A stretch of 64,000 nucleotides of DNA. Origin: Verrucomicrobiaceae bacterium (GTDB taxonomy: Bacteria > Verrucomicrobiota > Verrucomicrobiia > Verrucomicrobiales > Verrucomicrobiaceae). This document shows positions 35,713 to 43,893 of the stretch, piece by piece. Numbering within the stretch: the first letter of the stretch is position 1; every line of letters begins with the position of its first letter. A model generated the notes under the pieces. The model did not search any database. It was given only the letters and a program-made list of their open reading frames with translations, and was not told the origin of the DNA. The stretch lies in assembly GCA_024232965.1 (NCBI GenBank), contig JACKQF010000001.1:930001-994000 (forward strand), written 5' to 3'. Both the position numbers and the translations under genes were made by a program.

Positions 35713-35720
35713 ACTATATT
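35713..35720. repeat. Outer IS66 target-site duplication, right copy
   Basis: ACTATATT follows the right terminus (GACGTCTAC on the plus strand) and matches the left copy at 30761-30768 exactly. Confidence 0.93.
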
Positions 35721-35754
35721 GTTGCTGATTGCTATTCTCGACGTTGGAGGCCGA

Positions 35755-36585
35755 TTAGTTCCGCCCCTTGCGCAACAGCCAAACCAGGCCAGTTACCACC
35801 GCGATCACCACGCCAATGATGCTCCACGGCATTGATGACGCGATTTCTTCGCGCGGCGCTGATAGTGCTGGCGCTGTTGAGAGGATAGGCTGAGTCGGAT
35901 CCTGCAGGCTCGGCGATGGGTTTGCCAACGTGCTAGCGTGTTGTCTCTTCAATTGTGAGGTATATCTTGATCTGGCTACATCCAAAGCGACTCCCATTTT
36001 ATCTAATTCTTCGAAGACACCCTCGCACCTTGGATCCATGACAGCCACCATTAAAAAAGCCAATTCTTCAACACCTGACAAATTGATGACCACATCACCA
36101 TACCTGAGAACTCTGCGTGACTTGGATTGATCAACCAACCGACTTTCAGAAAACACTTCCCCCGAACGCACAGTTGCCAACGATTCATCAATAATCTGAC
36201 TCGTAACTTGGTGCCCTGGGTGTTTTGACAGCCACTGCCACAAACTAGCTGGCACTCCTCTGTTCACCGGATAATGCAGGAGGTGTAGCAGAATGCGGGA
36301 AGATCCTTGTCGGCGCATGATGTCAGCGTCCACGAATTCTGCCCATTTGGAATTGTGCCATCCACCACAGATTCGGGTGACATAGATCGGGGCAACCTCA
36401 CCATCGCTTTTTTGGCTCAACAACTCTGGAGTTAGTGATTCTAAAAACTCTTGATCTTGGATGAATTCAATCGGCTGCGTTCCCTCAAGCAGCACTTCGT
36501 CAGGAAAAGCTGTGTTGGGAATCAACAACCAACTGCTCATCAGAATTGAATGACATGACCAACGAAAAACTTTTTGAATATTCAT
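35755..36585 (-). CDS. Exported protein with C-terminal membrane anchor, unknown function
   Basis: A 276-residue protein with an N-terminal signal-like stretch (SILMSSWLLIPNTAFP) and a C-terminal transmembrane segment, PWSIIGVVIAVVTGLVWLL, followed by RKGRN. It should therefore be held in the inner membrane with most of the chain outside. Between them is a mostly helical region, then a Ser/Pro/Thr-rich linker (about 215-250). No known domain or catalytic motif was recognised. It lies 14 bases downstream of the giant Ig-metzincin gene on the same strand, so it is probably co-transcribed and may be its partner or anchor. The DNA is clearly more AT-rich than the surrounding genome. Confidence 0.65.
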   Translation of the reverse strand: MNIQKVFRWSCHSILMSSWLLIPNTAFPDEVLLEGTQPIEFIQDQEFLESLTPELLSQKSDGEVAPIYVTRICGGWHNSKWAEFVDADIMRRQGSSRILLHLLHYPVNRGVPASLWQWLSKHPGHQVTSQIIDESLATVRSGEVFSESRLVDQSKSRRVLRYGDVVINLSGVEELAFLMVAVMDPRCEGVFEELDKMGVALDVARSRYTSQLKRQHASTLANPSPSLQDPTQPILSTAPALSAPREEIASSMPWSIIGVVIAVVTGLVWLLRKGRN

Positions 36586-36599
36586 ATGACTCTAAGTAG

Positions 36600-39500
36600 T
36601 TAGTTGCCGCCAGACAGATGATCCTTGATCTTCTTTTCGTCGGCCAACTGAAATCTTTTCCCATCTAAATAGTCAAAGGTTCTGTTCGTCATATTTGGAT
36701 GCATTAGATTCCTAGCACCATCTGCATGATCTTTCTGGCCCGCGTAGTGTGCAACTTCATGAGCTAAAGTGAGAGCCTGATGATCAGGGGTTTGAGTGCA
36801 AACCATAGCCCATTTAAGTTCTTGAAGACCAACAACATCTGCTGGTCCATCGTTTGTAGGCACATCTCGCCATATCGACACAGGCACGAAAAAGACGCGC
36901 ACAAAATTTCCAATGGATGGCTGCTTCGTTCTAATCCAAGCGCTGAACCATTGTTCTTCATCGGCAACTGTGCGGCTCGTTTGATATGTAAGCTGATCCT
37001 GCTGAATTGCCTGCCAATATTCGGAAGGAGCAGCAATACCACTGACCTCACCTTTTTGTGACAAGGTGATTCCTATTTGAGAGAAGGTTTCAGATGCCTC
37101 CTGAAGCCAGTATTCGATATCGCTTTTTACTGGCGCAGGAACAGTGCCGTCTTCAGATAGATAAACGAGTTCGCACTGAAGCGTGTGGACTGACGCTCTA
37201 GTTTTTCCAATCTCGATTCGCGGTAGGCTTTGACTACCTGTGTTCTCAAAAGTGAGGTGAATAGGGTGGCCGTGACCCGCTCGAATAGTTTGATCATTTA
37301 GCTTTCCATCCTTAGTTTCGCCCAACCCGGCCTTGCCATTGTATGACAGGTCGTCGTCCGCATCTGCGACAAGCAAAAATGGTTCGCTTTCATAAAACCC
37401 TCCGCTCTGAGTCATTTCGAGCCTCGTGGTATCTCCAGCGCATTCAATTTTAACGATTGGTGTGCTGCCTTGGGCCAAGTTCGAATATAATGCAGAAGGA
37501 ACTCTGATTTTCACACGGTCCCGTTCAGATGAAATGAAGTCGGATTTGATCCTCCAGTCACTTTCCCAAGCGTCCAGCCATCGCGCTAGGCGTGGTGTAG
37601 TGGTTGAAACAAGCCCCCCATCAACATTGTATCCGTCGCTTGCTAGTTGCGTCTGGACTATCTCCACCGGGAGAAGATCCATGCTAACTAGGCAGGGTTT
37701 GACTTCGGTGGCGTAAATCGATGAAGGAAATAGGTCGTGAACATTGCTGATCGCTTCCACGGCTGACTTTCCCGCTTCCATGGTAAACTTTCTCGGCTCC
37801 ACTTTGGACTCGTCCACCGTCGTTTCTGTATTGGGGTCGTATCTTGTGATTTTTGTCACCAACAGCAGGGTGACTTCGTGCGTCCCTTCTTCAAATTTAT
37901 CCCAGTTGACTAGGCGGCAGCGCACTCGCGTGCGGCTGCCGCTGCACCGAGCTAGGCTCTGATTCCACCTGGCGTTCTTCAAATCGCATTGAGCGTTGAA
38001 TTGCTCCTTCGAGCTTGTTGAAAAATCTGGTGTGATTGCTGCGTCGACGCTGTTGAGTTTTCCGTTCAGTTCACCCGTATCGAACGTTTCGTTCGGGCTC
38101 AAGTTGAGCGCCTCCTCGCTAATGACGATCTCCGGATACCCTTTGGTAGTCCTGACTTGCCCGTTTCCATCGTCAGATTCGAATTCGCTGAAAGTTGCCG
38201 ACCAAGTCGGGTCATCGGTGGGCAGAGGAGGATCACTGCGTGTCGGTGGATGCAGGTCAAAATCTATGTAGTTCGCGTCGAGGTCCTCAAAGAGATCACT
38301 GTTGTCGACGGCATCCCAAAACTGAAAAGCCTCCTCGCGGGACATGTCGGATAGATCGATGTCGGCGACTTCGGGAAGATCGAGATTCCAGGACCAAAAA
38401 GTCCCGCTGCTATCGGCCGCTAGCAGGTAATAGGTGAATCGTTCTGGGTCTCCGGGTTTTCCCATGACGCCGAAATCGACATACACAAAGTCCCCATTCG
38501 GAACCGTGACGTCAATCTTCGCCACTTCATACTCGACGATCGGAACTTCGCCAGGGAATTCCTCCTTGGGGATGAGTGGCGGATAGCCTGTGCCGGGACC
38601 TGGACCCGGACCGGGCCCTGATCCGCCTGCGGTCACCGGAATCTGATTCGTCACCGTCAAGGGTCCGGTGCCGCCTTCATAGCTGGCACTCGCAACGAGC
38701 TGATCGTCCGCGGTAATCGTATAAGTGGTTGAAGCCGTCCCGTCAGTCTCAGTGAGACTGCTGGAGGTGCCCACCGTCCCGTTGTTTTCGAACAAGTTGA
38801 AGTTCACGGTGGCTCCCTCGAGGGGATTTTCAGCACGATTGAGTTGCACGGTTTCACCGTCTTTCTGCCAGTTCTCCCAGGTGTTTAGCGTCACGGTCGC
38901 GGTGACGGTCTTCGTCGATGACGAGTCTGCCAAGCTGATATCAAGACTCTCGCCCGTATCGATTGGTTCCCAACCCATGCCGCCGCCGCCGCCGGGCTTT
39001 AGGATTGCCTCGGCATTGCAGGACATCCCGCTGAATGTGGCGGAGGCCTGAAGCATCTCGGGATCCTGAATCGAATAGGTCGCAGTCGCCGTTCCGTCGA
39101 TGTTGGTCAGAGCGGTCGTTGGCGTGATCGAGCTGTTCGTCCCGTTGAGAACGAAATCCACCTCGGCGTAGAGGGCCGGACCAATCTCGGCAGGGCGGAT
39201 CTCGATCGTTGTTCCCGACTGCCAGACCTCCGAGGTCGTCTGGGTGACCATCGCCGTCACCGCTGGCGTGCCGGGGGCGACCGTTAGAGTCATTTCGATT
39301 TTCTTTTCCGTGCGAACGTAGGTCCATGGGGCGTGGAATAAGTCCGCATACCCCCAGCTATCCGCACCGGCATAGGAGGCGGTGGCTTTGACTTGGCAAG
39401 ATTCATCCGCTCCCATGGTGAAGGTGACGGTGACGTCGCCGTTGTTGTTCGTGGCTGGTGTGGATTGGGTGCCGAGCGTGCCATCGCCCTGCTCCACCAT

Positions 39501-41360
39501 GAAGGAGATCGGCGCACCGATCGCTGGGGCGGAGCCGGTGTTTGAAGTTCTCTCAGCTCCGCTGATGCGGCTGCGTTCAGTCCGCCAGGTATCGTAGGTG
39601 ACGTGGGCGGTGAGTGTGAGGGTTTGCCCAGTCGCGAGGCCTGTCATCGGTTCGTTCGCTGTGATGCTGACATCGACGATTCCTTCTTCGTTAATGAGTT
39701 CCCACTCCGGCAGCGGAGCCGGACTGAAACTGACGGTCGCACTGCTACCTCCGATGCTGGCGGTGACGGACGCTGGCTCGAGGCCCATGGTAAAATCCAC
39801 TGAGGCTTGACTGCTGCTATCGGTGGACGCGGTTGAGCTTGATAAATAACCGTCCAACCCCAAGAGATTGAACTCCACCGGCACGCCTTCCACATCGTAG
39901 GGCGCGCCATACTGGTAGTCCCAATTCCCTTGATCACTCATCAGCGTGGTGATGTCCACTGCGGTGACCTTGGCCGTGAGGGTGTGGAACTCACCCTCAG
40001 CGAGTTGGGTCGTCGATCCCGAAGCAGGCGTGACCATTTCCACCGAATAGGCCGTCTCAGTTCCAACCTCGCTCCAAGTCTCATTGCTAATCGTGAGCCA
40101 CTGGATGGGGCCGGATCCGCTGCAATCGGGTCCGTCCACACAGAGTTGGCTGGACTCGTTGCCCATGGTAATGCTAAACGAGAACTGCCCGACAGAATCC
40201 GTTGCCGGCGAGTACGTCGAAAGGAGGCCATCACCCTCAAGCAACCCCACAGACACGTTGCTATCGGCAGCGGGAACGGGATCGTAATACGTGTATTGCT
40301 CATTGCCGTAATCGTCGTACCAGCGTTCCCATTCATACCACATCAGCGTCCCGGTGACGGCGAGCACATCCCCACTAGCGAGGTTTTCAGTGGACCCGTC
40401 AAAGGTGAGGTTTTCCACCCCATAGTCGCCCCCGTACTCAGGGCCATACCAATTCACGGTCTGTTCTGTCTGGGCAAAACCAAAGAACTGCGATGCCGAG
40501 GCAGAGCTACTGCCGCCGTAATCGACGTAAGCGGTGACGACCGCATCCGAACTCCCCATGGTAAACTCCGCCACCGCAAAGCCGCCGTTATCCGTCGAGC
40601 TCTCGCCCCAAACCACGCCATCGCCCGTGTCGACGGCCCACCAAACAGAGGCACCGATGGCAGGGGACGACTGGTAATTACTGATCCGCTCTCCACCCGA
40701 GTTACTGACCTCCACATCCCAGGACGAATAGACCACGTCAATGATCAACCCTCGCGTATCACCTGAAGCAACGGCGGTATCACCGTCTGTCGAGATATTG
40801 ACGCTGTAGGAGCCCTCTTGGTGATCGTAGGACCAGGATTCCACCGCAGGGGCATCAAACATCAGGGTGCCAGTGCCGACCATACCGCCCCCAAAATCGA
40901 CGTCGGCGCGAATGGAAGCAGCACTCATCCCCATCGTGTAGGTCGTATTCGCCTCACCAACAGAATTGGTTTGGCTATCCCCAGCCAACCAACCATCACC
41001 CCACTCAATGCTGAACTGCACCGAGGCCTCGCTCATAGGGGTCGAGGTTTCGTTGCGGGACTCGGTCTCAAAAGTATTGGGGTCCATCCAAACCTCCCAG
41101 GAAGACAAAGTGACGGTGGCGACCAAGGGGCACTCTGCACCCGAAACAATGCCCGCGGTACCGTTGGGTGCGGAGAGCGAGACGCTGACACAACTCTCCA
41201 TGTGATCATACTCATAGCCTTCCGTGTCCGCCTGCACCCGCCAAGCGCCGGAAGGCAGGCCAATGATGCTAGCAATCAAAAAGGCGTGCAGAAACCAAGT
41301 CCGACGTGAGAAATGCCGAAACCGATCCAGGACAGGTACCGCAGAAAGAGCTGAATTCAT
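36600..41360 (-). CDS. Giant exported protein: seven Ig-like repeats plus C-terminal metzincin-type peptidase
   Basis: About 1586 residues from the preferred ATG (MNSALSAVPVLDRF), which gives a signal peptide with core FLHAFLIASIIGLPSGA; an in-frame GTG 41 codons earlier is possible. Seven related beta-rich units of 105-125 residues fill about residues 45-910. Most carry a Trp-rich strand (SSWEVW, SSWDVE, DTWRTE, NTWENW) and a YTMG or FTMG strand, and resemble bacterial Ig-like (invasin/BIg1-type) domains. A Gly-Pro linker (SGPGPGPGPGTG) follows, then about 550 further residues. The C-terminus has LAHEVAHYAGQKDH, a HExxHxxGxxD zinc motif with His1534, and a Met-turn-like NLMHP. This supports a metzincin-class protease, probably surface-attached or secreted. 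The 3' third is AT-richer than the repeat region. Confidence 0.85.
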   Translation of the reverse strand: MNSALSAVPVLDRFRHFSRRTWFLHAFLIASIIGLPSGAWRVQADTEGYEYDHMESCVSVSLSAPNGTAGIVSGAECPLVATVTLSSWEVWMDPNTFETESRNETSTPMSEASVQFSIEWGDGWLAGDSQTNSVGEANTTYTMGMSAASIRADVDFGGGMVGTGTLMFDAPAVESWSYDHQEGSYSVNISTDGDTAVASGDTRGLIIDVVYSSWDVEVSNSGGERISNYQSSPAIGASVWWAVDTGDGVVWGESSTDNGGFAVAEFTMGSSDAVVTAYVDYGGSSSASASQFFGFAQTEQTVNWYGPEYGGDYGVENLTFDGSTENLASGDVLAVTGTLMWYEWERWYDDYGNEQYTYYDPVPAADSNVSVGLLEGDGLLSTYSPATDSVGQFSFSITMGNESSQLCVDGPDCSGSGPIQWLTISNETWSEVGTETAYSVEMVTPASGSTTQLAEGEFHTLTAKVTAVDITTLMSDQGNWDYQYGAPYDVEGVPVEFNLLGLDGYLSSSTASTDSSSQASVDFTMGLEPASVTASIGGSSATVSFSPAPLPEWELINEEGIVDVSITANEPMTGLATGQTLTLTAHVTYDTWRTERSRISGAERTSNTGSAPAIGAPISFMVEQGDGTLGTQSTPATNNNGDVTVTFTMGADESCQVKATASYAGADSWGYADLFHAPWTYVRTEKKIEMTLTVAPGTPAVTAMVTQTTSEVWQSGTTIEIRPAEIGPALYAEVDFVLNGTNSSITPTTALTNIDGTATATYSIQDPEMLQASATFSGMSCNAEAILKPGGGGGMGWEPIDTGESLDISLADSSSTKTVTATVTLNTWENWQKDGETVQLNRAENPLEGATVNFNLFENNGTVGTSSSLTETDGTASTTYTITADDQLVASASYEGGTGPLTVTNQIPVTAGGSGPGPGPGPGTGYPPLIPKEEFPGEVPIVEYEVAKIDVTVPNGDFVYVDFGVMGKPGDPERFTYYLLAADSSGTFWSWNLDLPEVADIDLSDMSREEAFQFWDAVDNSDLFEDLDANYIDFDLHPPTRSDPPLPTDDPTWSATFSEFESDDGNGQVRTTKGYPEIVISEEALNLSPNETFDTGELNGKLNSVDAAITPDFSTSSKEQFNAQCDLKNARWNQSLARCSGSRTRVRCRLVNWDKFEEGTHEVTLLLVTKITRYDPNTETTVDESKVEPRKFTMEAGKSAVEAISNVHDLFPSSIYATEVKPCLVSMDLLPVEIVQTQLASDGYNVDGGLVSTTTPRLARWLDAWESDWRIKSDFISSERDRVKIRVPSALYSNLAQGSTPIVKIECAGDTTRLEMTQSGGFYESEPFLLVADADDDLSYNGKAGLGETKDGKLNDQTIRAGHGHPIHLTFENTGSQSLPRIEIGKTRASVHTLQCELVYLSEDGTVPAPVKSDIEYWLQEASETFSQIGITLSQKGEVSGIAAPSEYWQAIQQDQLTYQTSRTVADEEQWFSAWIRTKQPSIGNFVRVFFVPVSIWRDVPTNDGPADVVGLQELKWAMVCTQTPDHQALTLAHEVAHYAGQKDHADGARNLMHPNMTNRTFDYLDGKRFQLADEKKIKDHLSGGN

Positions 41361-41704
41361 GCCAGAGGTGATGGTTGAATCAATGGATCCCCGAGAGAGA
41401 AACGAGGCGCGAAAGGAATACCCCAAATACGAAGTCTGCTGCAAGACAATTCTATTTGTGAAACTTTTCACAATCCGAGCCACACGCTGAATGCTCTGAA
41501 AATGAGGGCATTCAGCGCAGAAAATGGCGCAATCTTACTTGCGGGTAAGGTTAACACAGGATCAGGTAAAGATGGTGCTAACCTTTTCAGGTTCTGGACT
41601 AAATCACTTGGAGTAATTGGCGCGAGAACTCCGCCGCGAGGTCGGGCTTCGCGCTCATCAACGGCTGCTTAGCAAACCCCTCTCCTTGGAGCTTGGTACG
41701 GCAA
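41361..41704. other. Intergenic region upstream of the giant protein gene
   Basis: Depending on the start chosen, 220-345 bases separate the giant gene from the anti-sigma gene. It contains the 10-bp inverted repeat described separately and a weaker 7-bp pair AAGGTTA/TAACCTT at 41547-41553 and 41579-41585. No tRNA, small gene or clear terminator was seen. It is likely to contain the giant gene's own promoter. Confidence 0.4.
41485..41517. promoter_or_regulatory. 10-bp inverted repeat before the giant gene
   Basis: CGCTGAATGC and its exact complement GCATTCAGCG are separated by 13 bases. The repeat abuts the upstream GTG candidate start and lies 124 bases before the preferred ATG, so it is either an operator or a 5'-leader hairpin. 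Confidence 0.45.
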
Positions 41705-42442
41705 TCAGATGAGCCCAAAGAGCTTCCGCAGGGTCGCTTGATCGGCTTTTGTGGCCAGGAGGTAGGACTGCTGACCATCACTCCAGGTGGCCAGACTCCA
41801 GCCTTTGGAGTTTTCAAACTGAGGCGCATTTTGTGGCGGAACGGCATCTAGCTTGTCGTTGCTGAATACGACCAGGTGCGCTTCTTCTCCCGAGGCGATT
41901 TTGAAGCAAATGATGGTCGCTGGGCGATCGCCAATGGTGATGCATTTGCACCCGTAGGTGGGCAACGCTGCGAGGCTATCAGGCAGGTGATCCGGGCTGG
42001 GCGCACGCATCGGGGCCAGCACGGTCTTTACGTCCGTCAGTGTCGGGGAGTGATCGTCCAGAGTGGAGAGCCCATACTGGAGTTTGATGACGGCGGCGAG
42101 GGAGTCGGCCTCCCAGGCTGGCATCTTCGAGGACACCGGCCACAAAAAGATCCAACCGAGCGCGAGGCACGCAGCGGCGGCAGCCGTAATGACAATCGGG
42201 CGGGTCCAGTGCGGGATGAGTGGTTTGTGCGCCTTCTGCGTCAAAAGGAGTCGCTCGCGCAGACCCGGTGCGATGGGGGACTCGCTCAAGGCGCTGGCGG
42301 CAGCTTCATCGAACTGCGTCCGGCGTTCGAGCCACGCACCGAGCGCGACATCCTGCGCTGCCATGGCGACGGCCTCCGCCGCAGCGTCCTGGGGGCGTAG
42401 CGTGGTGGCATCGAGTTCGAGTCTGGCTTCTTCCAGATTCAT
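41705..42442 (-). CDS. Probable anti-sigma factor (single-pass membrane protein)
   Basis: A 245-residue protein whose start overlaps the ECF sigma stop by four bases (ATGA), the usual arrangement for a cognate anti-sigma factor. Residues 1-78 would be cytoplasmic and helical. A single membrane segment (IVITAAAAACLALGWIFLWP) follows, then a periplasmic domain of about 145 residues with a CKC motif (TYGCKCITIG). The classical zinc motif HxxxCxxC is absent from the N-terminus. The role is inferred from position and topology. Confidence 0.75.
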   Translation of the reverse strand: MNLEEARLELDATTLRPQDAAAEAVAMAAQDVALGAWLERRTQFDEAAASALSESPIAPGLRERLLLTQKAHKPLIPHWTRPIVITAAAAACLALGWIFLWPVSSKMPAWEADSLAAVIKLQYGLSTLDDHSPTLTDVKTVLAPMRAPSPDHLPDSLAALPTYGCKCITIGDRPATIICFKIASGEEAHLVVFSNDKLDAVPPQNAPQFENSKGWSLATWSDGQQSYLLATKADQATLRKLFGLI

Positions 42443-43047
42443 CGGGCAGTGGGGGCGTTGAAATTTGGGGAGGTAATCGTGGGTGCGCTGTCCTCCATGC
42501 GTGTGAGGATGGCGCGGAGGTGATCCTTGGCGCGGGAGAGGCGTGACATTACGGTGCCGATGGGCACGCTGAGCGTCTCGGCGATATCGCGATAGGACAG
42601 CTCCTTTAAGTAGAAGAGAACGAGTGGCGCGCGGTAATTCGGCTCCAACTCTTCCAGCGCCGCATGCAAGGTTGCGTTGTCGAGGCGGGGCAGTTCTTCG
42701 TTCTCATCCTGGATAGTGCCGTGGAGATCGGGTTGAAACTCCACCGTCTCATGTTTCTTCTCGCGCCTGGCGAGGGTCAACCACTCGCGGTAGATGGTGG
42801 TGAACAGCCAAGTCTTCACCTTCGATGCCTGCCGAAGGGTGTGGCCCTTTCGTGCCCATTGCAGGAAGGTGTGCTGCACGAGGTCCTGAGCAGTCGCTTC
42901 ATTGCGGCACATGCTCAGCGCAAAGCGGTAGAGCCCCGTGTAGTGGGCGTCCACGATTTGTTCGAAGCTGGGCAGCGTCTCTGTCACTCGCGGAGCTATC
43001 AGGCAGTCCGGGGTAAGGTCAAGAAACATATTGAACGTGCTCTGCAT
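42439..43047 (-). CDS. ECF-type RNA polymerase sigma factor
   Basis: A 202-residue sigma-70 family factor of the extracytoplasmic-function group. Region 2 reads LYRFALSMCRNEATAQDLVQ to KVKTWLFTTIYREW, and region 4 reads LEELEPNYRAPLVLFYL, ELSYRDIAETLSVPIGTVMS with the helix-turn-helix, then RLSRAKDHLR. Region 3 is absent, as in the ECF class. It is followed by its overlapping putative anti-sigma gene and, on the same strand, the giant Ig-metzincin gene. Whether it activates that gene is not shown by sequence. Confidence 0.93.
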   Translation of the reverse strand: MQSTFNMFLDLTPDCLIAPRVTETLPSFEQIVDAHYTGLYRFALSMCRNEATAQDLVQHTFLQWARKGHTLRQASKVKTWLFTTIYREWLTLARREKKHETVEFQPDLHGTIQDENEELPRLDNATLHAALEELEPNYRAPLVLFYLKELSYRDIAETLSVPIGTVMSRLSRAKDHLRAILTRMEDSAPTITSPNFNAPTAR

Positions 43048-43235
43048 CGTGAAGATCGTCTAAGCGGCATTGTCCGCCGCAATGATGGGAGGGACGAAGG
43101 GGTCGTCTTATTCCGTCGCGAACGATCTTTTTTATCGGTGGCTCTATGGGCTTGTTTGCCGCCAGCGGACGCCCTGTCGTGATGCCTCAAAAGTAGTGTG
43201 ACTTGCCGTCGAAACCGCGCTTCAATCCCTCAATC

Positions 43236-43886
43236 ATGTTCTGCCGGATTCTCACCTTACTGCTGCTTGCTCTTCCGGCGCACGCAGATACCCCGAAGCG
43301 CAGCGTCATCGTTTTTGGTGACTCGATCACTGCTGGCAGTGCGTTGCCTGCGTCTGAGCGTGGAAGAGTGTGGGTGAATCTCGTGGAACAAGCTGCTGCC
43401 GGAACTCTGAAAATGATCAATGAAGGCAAAGGTGGTCGGCCTTCGAATTCAGTGGGCGAGTTTGAAAAAATGCTACCGCAGCACTCGGACGCGGATGCTC
43501 TGGTGATCGCTCTGGGGATGAATGATTCACGTGATATCACGCCAGTATGTGTGCCCAAAGCGGTGGCCAATCTGCGAGGCATGATCGGCAAAGCCCGCCA
43601 AGCCCAGGGGGCAAAATTCCCGATTCTCATCGTCGGCCCAACGAACATCAATAAGTCAGCCCTGGGACCTACAAAGCCTATCGGGGATCAGCGGGAACAA
43701 AAGCTGCGCGAGCTTGGTGCTGCCTTTTCGCAGCTCGCTAAAGAAACTGGCTGCCACTACGTCAGCCTCTTCGGCGTCGTGCCACACGCTTCATTGCTCA
43801 AAGATGGTGTCCATCCCGATGCCGCAGGCAATGCGGCAATAGCGAGTGTGATGCAGAAAGCGATCGGGGGAATCTTCGATCACTGA
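43236..43886 (+). CDS. Exported GDSL/SGNH-family hydrolase
   Basis: A 216-residue secreted esterase or lipase-type enzyme resembling TesA. The ATG at MFCRILTLLLLALPAHA gives a clean signal peptide; the TTG 11 codons upstream is rejected. Block I is VFGDSITAG with nucleophile Ser30, block III GMNDS, and block V the DGVHPDAAGN with the catalytic Asp-His pair. Substrates could be acyl esters or acetylated glycans. It is transcribed away from the sigma factor gene and converges on the methyltransferase gene. Confidence 0.9.
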   Translation: MFCRILTLLLLALPAHADTPKRSVIVFGDSITAGSALPASERGRVWVNLVEQAAAGTLKMINEGKGGRPSNSVGEFEKMLPQHSDADALVIALGMNDSRDITPVCVPKAVANLRGMIGKARQAQGAKFPILIVGPTNINKSALGPTKPIGDQREQKLRELGAAFSQLAKETGCHYVSLFGVVPHASLLKDGVHPDAAGNAAIASVMQKAIGGIFDH

Positions 43887-43893
43887 AAATAAG

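Noticed and set aside
41361..41483. GTG start for the giant protein 41 codons upstream
   Set aside because: It would place a long non-signal stretch before the hydrophobic core. It cannot be ruled out, so the ATG is only preferred.
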